Of a stretch of 64,000 nucleotides of DNA, positions 24,203 through 35,592 are shown piece after piece (positions within the stretch are counted from its first letter, which is position 1; each line of letters begins with the position of its first letter). The notes under the pieces are model-generated. The model ran no database searches, had not been told where the DNA came from, and saw only the letters and a program-made list of their open reading frames with translations. The position numbers were made by a program, and so were the translations under genes. This DNA is from Climacium dendroides (lineage: Eukaryota > Streptophyta > Bryopsida > Hypnales > Climaciaceae): positions 12,169,538 through 12,233,537 of the forward strand of contig OX467091.1 in assembly GCA_950106755.1 (NCBI GenBank). Reading direction: 5' to 3'.

Positions 24203-27200
24203 AGGAGGAGTCGTCATGCCCGCTAATTTCGTTACATGCCACTGTGGATCGAGAGTGAATTGAAGGTAGCCTCGATAGAACCAGGTTTTCGGGTGCAGCT
24301 GTGGAGACTGATTGTGCACAAGTTCGTTAGCTCTTGTACTGAACGTGCATTCAAAGCTCGTCTTTCCAGGATTCCATTGGTTTTGTGTTAGCTGCAGTGG
24401 CAATTTGTCGGAATGATGCTTTTCTTATAATTCATATCAGTTGTGTTGAAATGAACAGAGTAACTTGTCCGAATGGTTCCGAGTGTGTTGAAGAGGTGAG
24501 TGTGATGTCATTCGAATTGAAGCTCTAACTTATGGTTGTTGATCTGGTTCTGAAAATTTGTCCAAGCCGTTCCACCATGGCTTCAAACACTTGCACTATT
24601 GATGCCAATTGGTAGGAATAACATACAGGAGAACCTCTCTAAAGTAATAGGGCCAGGATTGACTGACTATATTACATTAGGGAGGGTCATTTGCATTAAA
24701 ATGACCATATTCTGCAATTTTGGACATCGTTTCTCGGCATGTCAACCTCATAGATGTGCCAATTCTGTCCCCAACAAGTTCAAATTGCAACACAACTCCC
24801 ATGTTTTTTCACCCATGTGCCATCTTTCTATGAATTTCTTCCATTTCTTAAATCCTTAAAGGATGGACCCTACAATTGCAAAAAAAAACTGAAAAATTCA
24901 TTGCTTCTTATGCTCCATTTTCCCACACATTTGAGTAGAACTTGTTTTACTTTATAATTTTATTTTTTAGTAGGGATACAATCACATGGTCTCTAGAAAT
25001 CAAATCAAATGAGGAGATATAATATTCAACCCCTTCAATGGCTAAATTTGGGTGCTTAAGAGATTGTCATATTATAGGTCAAGTAATTTGAATTTGAGAT
25101 AATAGAGCTACATGCAATGATAGTGTGACAAGTATACAAGGTACATCCATTCAAATGTCATTGAAAAGAGGATCATGTTAAAGAAGTTTGTATCTACTAC
25201 AATTATTGTGGAAAGGGTAGTTCCATGGATGAGTGGTTCAAAAGCGACACTTATGGGCTGTGGCCTCACTATAAGTCACTAAGATTGGAGACTATTTTGT
25301 TTGATGGCTACTACATCTTTTATTGAAATTGGAATCATTATTCTACATTTTAATAGGTGAAGATTTTGCATGTTCTTTAATTGTAAAGATTTTGCATGTT
25401 CTTTAATTGTGAAGAATTTGCATGTTCTTTAATTGTAAAGATTTTGATTTGAAAAATATTAGAATTACTCTACATTTCATTGCATGTGTATTTGTAAATT
25501 ATTATGTAAAAGTTAATAATTTCTTAATTGAAGATTTTATTGAAATTGAAACTATTGATTTACATATTCAAATAAGAAGATTCTATTTATATTTTTTATT
25601 TGATTAATTTCTTTTTATTGCAATGTTTTCATATTTGTATTTATTTTTTTATGAAAATTATAATATAAAGATTTTTTAAAATTACTTTCTATTGCATAAT
25701 ATATGTATTTTCAAAGAATATTGTATGAAGATGTCATTATTTTCATTTAAAGATTATATATACTTTGTTAATCTACATTTTATCACATGAGAAATTGATG
25801 AAAGTAATATAGTTAATGCATAGCAAAGCAAGTACCAACTGCTAATTGGAAACAAAATAGAAAAAAATTTAAAGTGAAGGGTGGTCCACCTTAATCTTCT
25901 AAAATAAAACTTGATAGAAAAAAATAAAGATTATAATAAATATTTATTAAAAAAATGTCCCCAAAATTTAACCTTCAATTTAACTACCAAAAAGTTTCTA
26001 ATTCTATATTTAAAAAAAATTATAATATAATAAACATTTCACTCAAACAAAACCTTTGAAACATTCATAACAAAGTCATTAGAAAAACATTTAAATACAT
26101 CTATATTTTCAAAAAAGTCCGTATGTAATATTTTCCTCAGTTGTGACAAGTCCATATACTACACTTCAAAAATCCCATATTCCTATTAAAAATTGAAAGT
26201 TCTTAAACCAACTACATGAATGTCTTCATAATCAAGTTGTTAAGTATTTTGAGCAATTTTTTTTTAAGACATGCAACCATTTGTGTCCTAAAGCCTTTGT
26301 AATTCTAACATTTTCTAAAAACATTTATGTGACCAATTTATTGAGTCACTCATCCATACATCTACCCAAAATAAATGCTGGATTGACTTCATAAATGAAA
26401 ACAAAATTAGACTTCCATTTTGTTCTTGCATTTGATTAATGATGGGTGAATTTAATAATCATTGCATTGTTGAAATTTTACATCACACCCGCAAGTATTT
26501 CTTGTTGATGCACCTATGCTTATTGCGTAGCAATATTATTTTTCAATTTGGAAATTGTCAATGCTACAATTGTTGCAACCTATCTATATTCTAGCCTTTA
26601 TGCATATGAGAACTTGTTACAAGTTGAGATTTTTTAAGATATCAAAATGCAAAATAAATGGGAGGTGCAATACTGGTACCTTAAAGCAACAATATATTAA
26701 GAGTTTAAGTGTCTTGTGAATGACCATATGGTGAAATTTATGTTTAAACACATTAGCAAATCAATATAGTGAAAGATTCTGTAAGTGGAATCTAAATTTT
26801 CTACTCTTTACGACTTAAGAATATTTTATAAATTTACAAAAGTAAGAAACTACAAGCTACTATAATGGATCATAGACCCCATAGGATACAACACATTTTG
26901 AACCTTGAGACAACATGAAAGAGTGGTAGTGCATGAATAGAGGCACCTACAAATAGCCACTTTGATTTTCTATTGAAGTTCTACATACATGACATCGAGG
27001 TAATGTTTGGGGAGAACCATTGGTGTCTTTGGAAAAATAACTTGTTGGAGTGTGAAAATAGAGGATTCAAAACTGAATAAAAAATTGGTAGGACTAGAAA
27101 CCAATCTGTTTGCAAAAATAAAAGGTAGATATGTAGTTGCTGTTCCCTAGAAATCTTGAAATCATCAAATTTCAACCACTTGCAATTCACAATCCAAGGC

Positions 27201-28254
27201 TAAAATACCGGAACTACTAGAAGCCAGAGCGTTCTTGGACAAGACATGTATTGCTTTAGGGTTGGCCGTTGAGAGGCTTGGATTGCTCTCCTGCTCTTCC
27301 TTCGCTTGCTCTCGCTCCTACTCCAGCTCCGTCTCCTACTCGGCTTACTCGCACTCCGGCTCGCGCTTCAGCTCCGGCTCTTGATACTACAACCCAAGCT
27401 CTCAGTTATCAGTCACACAACTTGGTCTGTTCTCAGAATGTCTACAGGTGAACACATATGATAGGCAACTTTCACATCTCACGCTTTGAAACACATGTGA
27501 TAGGAGATTCTTGAGTCGTGTGCCTACGACACACAGAAGTTCCAAGTGTGTCAGTTTTTGGTGATGCATCTTGTGTGTTAGAAATCTTGTGTTGTTACAT
27601 TATGTTGTGTAGAGGATTTTAAAGAGGGAACCTTACATAGTGTCGGTTTTGTCCCACACTTCATCATATGGGTTGCAGTGATTTCGCTCCCAGGTTTGTC
27701 ATTATGGGGTCTTGGATTTGCTTCTGGTTCCATCCGAGATTGTTCTATTTACAGCTCTTGAATGAAATTACTCTTCAGCGACGACTGCAAGTCAGATATC
27801 CCTGAACTCAGGATTGCTCTTTGTGTATATTTTTTGAATCGGTGATATTTTCGTTGTAAGAGCACTAGCATTGGACAATGTCTGGGAAGATCTGAGAGGA
27901 TCAGTGTGAGGCTATGAGCCATGAATGAATGCTATTTGCTATTGTACCAGTAATAATAGGAAAATCACAAACTTTTTTCAATTGTTTCCTTGAGATTGAT
28001 ATGGTACAAAAGAAGGAACAAGAAGAACGAAGGCTTTATTGATCATCAATCTGCAGAACGTAGTCAAACACATGATTGACTACGTATACTTGCACTTTGA
28101 GAGAAGACTCATTCTGCATGTAATAATTTGAACTTCAGAACTTATTGCTTCTGTTGTTTTGAGGTCTGTTGAAGATACGTGATTTGATATTTGAGCTTGT
28201 TTAGGATTTAGTTTGCTTTGTATTTTAGATGAACAATGATGAGTGTTTGTTTCT
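24203..28254. other. gene-poor interval
   Basis: 24203-24600 is probably the 3' end of the lipid-transfer transcript. From there to 27.2 kb the DNA is very AT-rich with no gene. At 27260-27400 there is a striking GCTCC-rich low-complexity stretch reading Pro/Ala/Thr in one frame, followed by a less AT-rich stretch to 28.2 kb; it lacks an ATG in that frame and I do not call a gene. Confidence 0.45.
25359..25450. repeat. 26-bp tandem repeat, 3.3 copies
   Basis: Units of GAAGATTTTGCATGTTCTTT plus AATTGT repeat three times with first-base and one internal variation, then a partial fourth. Not coding. Confidence 0.88.
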
Positions 28255-28866
28255 CGGTGATCTACCCCACCCACCCCATCCCTGGACTGATACTCAAATA
28301 CCTTTCGAGGATGCTCGCCATTCAAAAATTCTAACGTCTGAAAAACGCACTTCACTCGTACACAAGCTCTGAAAACCTAAAATCAATCCTGAGTTGAGTA
28401 GGAACGACAGCGTGAGCCGGTCAGAATTGTCTGCAGTGTTCGAACTGTAAATACCGTTGCTTAAGATTCCGCTCTGCTGCTCGCCCTCTACAACGGCCTG
28501 GATTATAAGACTAAATACCATGATTCAACTGCAAAGCAATGGCCAGCCTTTTAGACAATGCAATTGATGTGAGGTGGGGGTGCAAGTGGTCACTGGCATT
28601 CCGGAAACTCTTTGAATGATTTGTTTGTTTCAATTCCTCGTGCTGGCTGCGGATTTCAATTGGAAATCACTATGCCCAGCTGAACAGCAGTTAATCAATG
28701 GGGTTGCAATCAATGCAACACATGAATGGACCTAGATAGCTAACTATGAAGTGCATCAAATGGTCCGATTTGAACCTTTCTACACTTATCACGAGTACAC
28801 TGATATACATGATCGGCACCAAAAATGAATTCACTCAAAATGCTAGCCCGTCGATCGGGACCTCGC

Positions 28867-30320
28867 TCATTGATTGGCAGCGGCCCGGAGCACCAGCACC
28901 TCCAGCGTCAGTCCCGGTCCGAAGCCGATGAAGAAGCCGAAGTCGCTGCCCTCCCCGAGCGTGGAAGAACCCATCTCCAACGATCTCTGCCGAATCTGGT
29001 CCAACACGAACAACACCGACGAGCTCGACATGTTGCCGTACTCCAGCAGCACGTCGCGGCTGCCCTGCATCTTGTCCTTGGACAGCTGCAGCTTGGCCTC
29101 CACCTGGTCCAGAATAGCGGGGCCTCCGGGGTGCACGGCCCAGAACATCTCGTTCCACGCAGGGGAGCCCACGCACTTGCGCGCCTCCGTGAGAAACTTC
29201 TCGATGTTCTTGGAGATCAGCCCGGGCACGTCCTTCATCAAATGGAAGATGAGCCCTGCTTCCGTGAGATGGCCGTCGATGGCGCCGTCACTTTCGGGCA
29301 AGATGGTCTCCCCCGCCCAGTGGACCTCGAACAAAGCCTTCTCCACTTGCGGCTTGGGGTCCGACCCGACCACGTACACGCCCGCGCCATCCCCGAAGAG
29401 CGCCGAGCCCACCAGCCCGTCCAAGTGATTCTCGCTCGGGGCACGGTACGTCACGGCCGTCACCTCGCTGCACACGGCCAGCACGCGCGCGTTCTTGTTG
29501 TTCTCGGCCAAGTCCTTGGCCACGCGCAACACCGAGGCGCCGCCGAAGCAGCCGGTTTGGTACATCATGACGCGCTTCACGGTGGGCTTCAGGCCCAGCA
29601 GCTTGGCCAGCGCGTGGTCGGCGCCGGGCATGTTCACGCCGCTGGTGGTGGCGAACACGATGTGCGTGATGTCGGACTTGCGGCCACCCCACTCCTTGAT
29701 GGCCTTCAGCGCGGCCTCGGCCGCGAGCTTCGGCACCTGCACCACCACGATGTCGTGGCGCGCGTTCAGCGAGGGCTCCATGTACGTGCATATGCCTGGG
29801 TTGGCCTTCAGCACCTCCTCCGTCAAGAACAGGTGTCGCTTGCGGATGCCCGACTTGTCGCCTGTGGAATGGGATCACACACAAACCACGTCAATTTCAC
29901 TGAAGGCACCACCCCAAGAGCATCTTACTTCGAATTCATCCAGCTCTGAAAATCAATTTGGAGAGACTTGCATCAGAATTCAAATTATTTTCCTCCAATC
30001 CGATCGCCCACATTGAACTAGTCGATGGGATTCATCGGCAAGCAATTAGGTCAGGTGGGTCGGAATGAGTATTCCCACAACGGGGAAGGCAATATTTATT
30101 TAGATGCGGCTCTTGATGGTCACTTACAGATGCGCTTGAACTTGGCCTTGAGCGCCTCCTTCTCGCTGCAGTTGGTGATGTTGAAGAAGAAATCCGGGTA
30201 CTCCGATTGCAGAAACTCCGTGGGAGGCACGGCAGTGCCGATGCCCAACACGCACGCGGGCCCGTCCGCACGAGGCTGTCCCCTGGGGAGCGCAGCGCTC
30301 ACCGCAGTCTGGGAAGCCAT
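28867..30320 (-). CDS. CHS: chalcone synthase, copy A
   Basis: Type III polyketide synthase that condenses one p-coumaroyl-CoA with three malonyl-CoA to naringenin chalcone, the first step of flavonoid synthesis, as a cytosolic homodimer. Exon 1 is 30128-30320 and exon 2 is 28867-29861; the 266-bp intron (GTAAG...CACAG) interrupts the Cys65 codon after its first base, the conserved CHS intron position. The product has 395 residues, the normal length. Catalytic Cys169 (YQTGCFGG), gatekeeper Phe220 (LFGDGAG), His308 (WAVHPGG) and Asn341 (EYGNMSS) correspond to alfalfa Cys164, Phe215, His303 and Asn336; the C-terminal GFGPG loop is present. The start ATG (MASQTAV...) is the usual plant CHS start. 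Coding DNA is strongly GC-rich against AT-rich surroundings. A G-box and TATA box lie upstream. The protein closely resembles moss CHS; a CHS-like enzyme with another starter is possible but nothing in the active site suggests it. Confidence 0.96.
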
Positions 30321-30592
30321 TGCGACGAGTTCGCTAAGTCGACGAACCGAAAGGTGGGAAGTGCGTGCGCTTCGCGTTCCAAGTCTGCCGTCTAAAAGTC
30401 GACTTCTCTGTGATTCAATAGATCCGATCCGAATGAGAGCTTAGTAACTCGCTTGGAATCGAATCCAGGGCCTCTGTCTGTGACTACAGTGTACTAGAGA
30501 ATTCTTGGATTGTGATGTCCAGTAAGTAAGTTGCTGGAGTGCTGGGGATTGATGTTTGCTGTTGTGAGGATTGGATGTGGGGTTTCAGGCTC

Positions 30593-30598
30593 TTTATA
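30593..30598 (-). promoter_or_regulatory. TATA box of CHS-A
   Basis: TATAAA on the minus strand, about 275 bp before the ATG, giving an expected start near 30565 and a leader of roughly 245 nt. The same site stands at 47259-47264 in copy B. Confidence 0.7.
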
Positions 30599-30641
30599 GT
30601 GCGTGTGGAGAGCAACGCGGAGTGCGAGTAGTCTGCGGCGT

Positions 30642-30647
30642 CACGTG
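30642..30647 (-). promoter_or_regulatory. G-box of the CHS-A promoter
   Basis: A perfect CACGTG (in GTCACGTGTTG) lies 43 bp upstream of the TATA box. G-boxes are bound by HY5-type bZIP and bHLH factors and form the light/UV-response unit of many CHS promoters. A possible MYB site (CTAACC on the minus strand, 30746-30751) lies a further 100 bp upstream. Binding is inferred. Confidence 0.65.
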
Positions 30648-31611
30648 TTGCGTAGTAGCGTGGAATTAGTGCTGGGAAGTCTGGGTCACGAGTTCTGTGG
30701 AGAAAAGGGCAGGAAATGGCCCACCAGGGGAGAACGGGTAAACGAGGTTAGTCTGGTCAGCGGGCGGCCAATTCCTTATCACGGGGTAGAGCATTAGAAT
30801 GTCAACTCCGTGGCTTTCCTCGTTGAATGTCGCTTTGTTGTGGTTGACATCCCATGCTTGAAATTTCTCGTCAGTTCTCGGTTTCTCTCTTCAAAGTGTG
30901 ATGAGCTGTCTTTACAACCGGGTTTTAATTTTCTTCTTCTTTGTGATTTGAGTGGCATTTGCACCAAAGTAATGAGCCTTGCACCATGTATTGAAAGGGC
31001 AAAAAATCGCCAAAAAAATCTAAGGAAAAGGAAAATCTTGGATGAAATCTCCAAATTGTGGTTGACAACAAAACTATTGATATTTGATATGTGCTAATTT
31101 GATATTTTCTATCCAATATGTGGGTGAATGTTGAAATTTGGAGCACTACTTTGACACTTTGAAAAAAACTACAACTTATGACATTATTGGCTCCATCCCA
31201 TGGGAATGACACATTTATCCAACCATTTCAAGTCTCCAACTTCCTAAGGTAAAACTGAGCTACCTAATCCTTACACCTTCTATTTTTGTGAAATAGGTGT
31301 GTATTGAAGTGTCACCAATATGACCTCAAACTTTTGGCTTTGAATGGCTCTTAATTTACAAATGGCGCTTCAAGGTTGTAAAGTAACAAGATTTTTAGCG
31401 AATGGTTATGGGTCATTGTCAAGGCTCTTTAACATACACCAATTGAACACTTTCAAGATTCTTCCAATCTTGACTTTGAATATGTGTAGAAAATACAAAA
31501 ATCTTCCAACTTCCAACTTCCTACAAAGAATTCCATTCTCTCTAAGAGGATGGAACACCACATTACTTTTATCTCACTTGAGTAGCTCCTAATGGAGACA
31601 AGAACCTTATC

Positions 31612-31749
31612 CACTAGAAGAAACCCACGTTTAACTTGACAATGTAACATCTTGATGTTATATTGGACGTAATTTTTGACATAAAAACATGAAATTGTAA
31701 CATGATGCGCAAAAAAATCCGTCAAGTTAAACACGAGTTTCTTCTAGTG
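31612..31749. mobile_element. 138-bp CACTA MITE inside duplication copy A
   Basis: Both ends start CACTAGAAGAAAC and pair over 29 bp with three mismatches (31612-31640 against 31721-31749). ATC flanks both sides (31609-31611 and 31750-31752), the 3-bp duplication expected of CACTA elements. The paralogous site near 48315 reads straight through CCTTATTGTTTTATT without the element, an empty site. Confidence 0.9.
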
Positions 31750-32086
31750 ATCGTTTTATCGTCCTTATTTGGTAACTTATTTTATTGTCAAATTTCCTAG
31801 GATGGTGTTGTTGATTCCTAGATTTTGAATAAATGTTGAGGCCCAAGAGTGGTGGATGGATGACTTTCAAGATTTGGTCTACAAATTAGATCAGTTTGGA
31901 CACAATATCGTGGTTAAAGGTCTCATCCTTTCATAGTCAATGGATAAATTGTAACTTCATTGAGTTCACTATTTTCTTCAGTCAAATAAACAATTGATAT
32001 TATTTATACTTACCTTGGTAGCACCCCTTGTTTGTCAATAAGAAGATAGAAAAACATGTAAAAAATTCTTAGAACATAATAACTAA

Positions 32087-32668
32087 ATTTAACCCCTAAA
32101 GTCCCATTGTCCTTGCACGGAACAAAATGGATTTTAGGCAAGCATCTATTATCTCAATTTTTACTGAATTGTTTTCAAATTTTCTCATAATTTAGAAAAA
32201 CTTATGAGATTTCTGAAAATATAATTTTTTTATTTTAATTGGTACTAGATACCAAAGGTTTAGGGACAATAACCTAAAAACATTGGAGACTTGGCAAAAT
32301 AAAATCCACAAAAAATTGAAATAAAAATTTCAATATTTCTTTTCTTGTAGATTATATTTCTTTCTAAATGGAAAACTTTGATTCATTCTATTTGGATTAG
32401 TGATGTGAAAGTTATGGACTTGCTTATTTTGCGGGCAATCATAGCTACTTCTTGAAAGAAATTTTTTTCTTTCACTTTGAATGGTAATATCCTTAAATCT
32501 ATATTGTCAAAAATCACAGAAATTTTATCATGTGGTTCAAGATAAGTGTGGAACAAGATCCATTAGTTACAATCTAAAAAATATTTCTTATAATTATTTT
32601 GTAGGTAAAGGTAGCAGAAGTAGTCATTTTGACCCCAAAAAATGGCCTTGGGACTTTAGGGGTTAAAT
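32087..32668. mobile_element. TTAA-flanked terminal-inverted-repeat element, 582 bp
   Basis: The first 20 bases (ATTTAACCCCTAAAGTCCCA) are the exact reverse complement of the last 20 (32649-32668). If the TTAA is read as target duplication, the element proper begins CCCC at both ends. The interior is AT-rich with no transposase. Diverged relatives are scattered at about 4.5, 13.3-14.0 and 16.4-16.8 kb, and a left end is at 48654-48673 in the other duplication copy. The superfamily is not certain. Confidence 0.75.
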
Positions 32669-35256
32669 GAAGATAAAACTATCATGTGTACACAAGATAC
32701 TAGGTGCATGGCTATGTCGTTTTTTCATCATTTTTAGATTTCTTATCTCAAGATTTTACTTGAATTCACTAATATTTATCTCTTCAACTTATGGTGCACT
32801 TGGAAAAAAAATTCAAAGTTGCTATGCTATATGATTTTCATAACCTTTTTGAAATTTGATGTAAGAATGCAGATGTTGAAAGTGGATTTTAGAAGTAATG
32901 TATACGGTTAAGTTTGAATTTTAAAAATATAGATCTATGAATAATCAACTTAAATGATCTCAACTTGAAAAATTCATTACAAATACAATTTTTATTCTTC
33001 CCCCATGATTTGGGGGTTACTTGGCTAAATCTATAAGATTATTCAAATAACACATATTGCAAAGGAGAAAACTAGACCTTTTGGGTTTAATTTCATATTT
33101 TAAATAAGACATAAAACACATCCATATAAATAATAACTATCAGCTTCATTATAAAAGAGGTAGCTTTGGGCTACAATGTTCCCACCACCTTCTTGGAGGA
33201 TTGGCTTATTGGATGGGATTTGGACTTGAACAAAATCAATGCCACTCATGTGTAGCTTCCTACATTTAGGAGTTAATGCATCTTTCAACTATATTTGATA
33301 TTCTCATATCTTCTTCAATAATCTTGGGAAAATTTTTCATTCAAATTAATTTAAGAATTTCATCTTTGTAGCAATGAACAACAATCACTTTTATGGTAAT
33401 AACTTCCATCATTTATTTAAGATTTTGTGATTAGTTTTTTTCAATAATTGAAGGCATAAAAGGGTGAACGCTTGAAATGCTTGCTCATTTTGTTGCATTT
33501 GACCATTTGGAAAGGTAATACTTGGGTGCTATGAGTTTTTGGAAAAACATATTTAAAAATATAATAAAATATAAATAATGTAAGAAATACTATAAATTAG
33601 TACATAATTCTCAAAATTTCAAGCCTAAGAAAAATAATCTCCAAAAGTTATGTACAAAACAAGTTAATGGAAAATTTCATCCCAAAAGATGCTTTGATGT
33701 TTAAATTGTTAGAAAATATTGAAAAACTTTCCAAAAAGTAGAGCATAAATAGGCCATTTCTATAAACTTTGTGCAAATGAGATTCAACTATTGAAATTAT
33801 GGATACATGTTTGAATGTCTAGAAATGCATTTGCAAGAGAGCCTTCTTTGCACCTATATAGAAGACAAAGAAATTACTTTTTGTATAAATCCCTAAACAA
33901 GTGGATGAAATCCTAGTGGAAGAGCCTTCATTCTAAATTTCTAAGTGAGATTCACTGTTTTGAATACTCCACATTACTAAAAACCATCAATACCACCAAA
34001 TTCTACTTAATAAAACAAGAAAATAATATTTTAATAGAAAATAATTTTTTTATTTAAAAAAATATAGAATGCATTTGAAATTCTATAATACTCTTTCACT
34101 ACTAATTTCAAATACAATGACTCCACATCCCAAAAGTTATGATTGCATTTGAGTTGATTGTGCAGAAAATACATAAAATAGTACTTCTTTTGGTCTAAAA
34201 TAATCTTCTTTTTGACCTTAAATTTTTATTCCAAAATAATCTTCATATTGCACTTTATAATGTTGTGATCGGTCAAATTAGGCTTTCAATTGCTATTTGG
34301 GACCAACAAAACAACTCCAAGTAGTAATTTCCCCTACATCCATGCATTCATTAATAGAAAACAAATGAAGTGATTGAACAAATCAATCAACATTATTTTT
34401 AAAAAAAAAATTTGTTTCTCTTTAAGTGAGCCTAATTGAAGAAGAGGAAGCTCTAGGAGGTGGAACAAAGGTCCCCACATGGTCTTGGCCCTTACTAACT
34501 AACCACATAATAACAACCTCACACTCAAAAAATGTGAGTGAAAAAGTGCCCATTGGTACTCCTTGAAAATGTCTTGAAAACTCCACTTTTCAATACTCCT
34601 AAACTATACTTTGAAAAAGACTTCAAAATTCAAAGTTTCTTGAGTTGTAGGAATGCATCAAACCCAACTCACTATATAAAAAAGGATTTTTAAATGTTAT
34701 TTCTAGTGTTAACCTGGAACATTGGACTTCAAATTCAAAGTTTCTTGGGTTGTAGGAAGGCATCAAACCCAACTCACTACATAAAAACAAGCTTTAAAAA
34801 TGTTATTTCTAGTATTAATTTGGAACATTTTGTCAATAGGAAATCATTTGGAGACAGAGTATGTACAAGAATTTTTAGCTTTCACCCCAGATGGAATTTG
34901 TATGATGTCCATTTTAAAAAAAATATCTTTATATAGTTGTAGAAATTGCAAATGAACTTGAAATAATATAATTGTTTTTGAAAAATAGAGATAATATCAA
35001 CAAACTCCTTGGAATCATCAATATAATATATTTTTTGAGCTCATATGCAAAATTTGTAAAAAAATATATTCAAATGTAGTATATATTATGCTTCCAAGTT
35101 GTTGCCTTCAATGGCTATAAAAATGGCAATTTCTATGATCTTGGAAAAAACAAAAATGAAATAAAAAAATAGATTGAAGGAACTATTTTACTATAGTATG
35201 ACTTGGCCTTTGTCTTTGAAACAACAAAATGTGTTTTAATTGTATTATTAATAGTT
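32669..35256. other. AT-rich intergenic DNA with a 106-bp tandem duplication
   Basis: No gene. Units 34621-34726 and 34727-34830 are two copies of a 106-bp sequence beginning CTTCAAA-TTCAAAGTTTCTTG. A TACTTCTTTTGGTCTAAAATAAT sequence at about 34180 resembles a decayed Stowaway end without a visible partner. Confidence 0.5.
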
Positions 35257-35592
35257 CACGGTAGTCATGGGCAATCTTGTTAAAATGGCGAAATTTCGCT
35301 ACTTTGGCAAATTTTAGAATTTACAACGGGCGGTTTGAAGTGTACAAACATCTTAGATGTTTGAAATCTATACCATTCTTAAATGTGTAAGATCTACATA
35401 AGTGCTAGATATCACTTTTACTATTCAAATTGTGTGGTCTAAAATCTATAGTAGTCATAGATTTCTTAAATCTATAAAAGTCCAAGATTCTTGAAAACTA
35501 TACTTATCCTAGATGTCACTTTTACAATTCAGAGTAGACAGACTAAAAATAGTACATGGAATGCTACCATTTTAACAAAATTCCCTATAGTG
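35257..35592. mobile_element. possible CACTA-like non-autonomous element
   Basis: The left end (CACGGTAGTC..CTTGTTAAAATGG) and the right end in reverse complement (CACTATAGGGA..TTTTGTTAAAATGG) share an inner block and a CAC start, giving a 336-bp unit. Flanking triplets (GTT and ATT) do not match perfectly, so ends or family may be wrong. Confidence 0.4.

Larger units (their letters stand above)
28255..32195. repeat. segmental duplication, copy A (contains CHS-A)
   Basis: This block aligns in the same orientation with 44940-48765. Inside the CHS gene the two copies are essentially identical; outside they drift to many substitutions and small indels. Copy A carries an extra 138-bp CACTA MITE at 31612-31749. 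The outer right border falls inside the TTAA-flanked repeat at 32087. Confidence 0.88.

Noticed and set aside
27269..27451. Pro/Ala/Thr-rich frame resembling an arabinogalactan-protein backbone
   Set aside because: No ATG in frame, no signal peptide, and the composition follows from a simple GCTCC-rich repeat.
28825..29949. 374-codon plus-strand frame across CHS-A (and its twin at 45509-46633)
   Set aside because: Antisense shadow of the GC-rich CHS exon; it runs through the CHS intron and has no domain.
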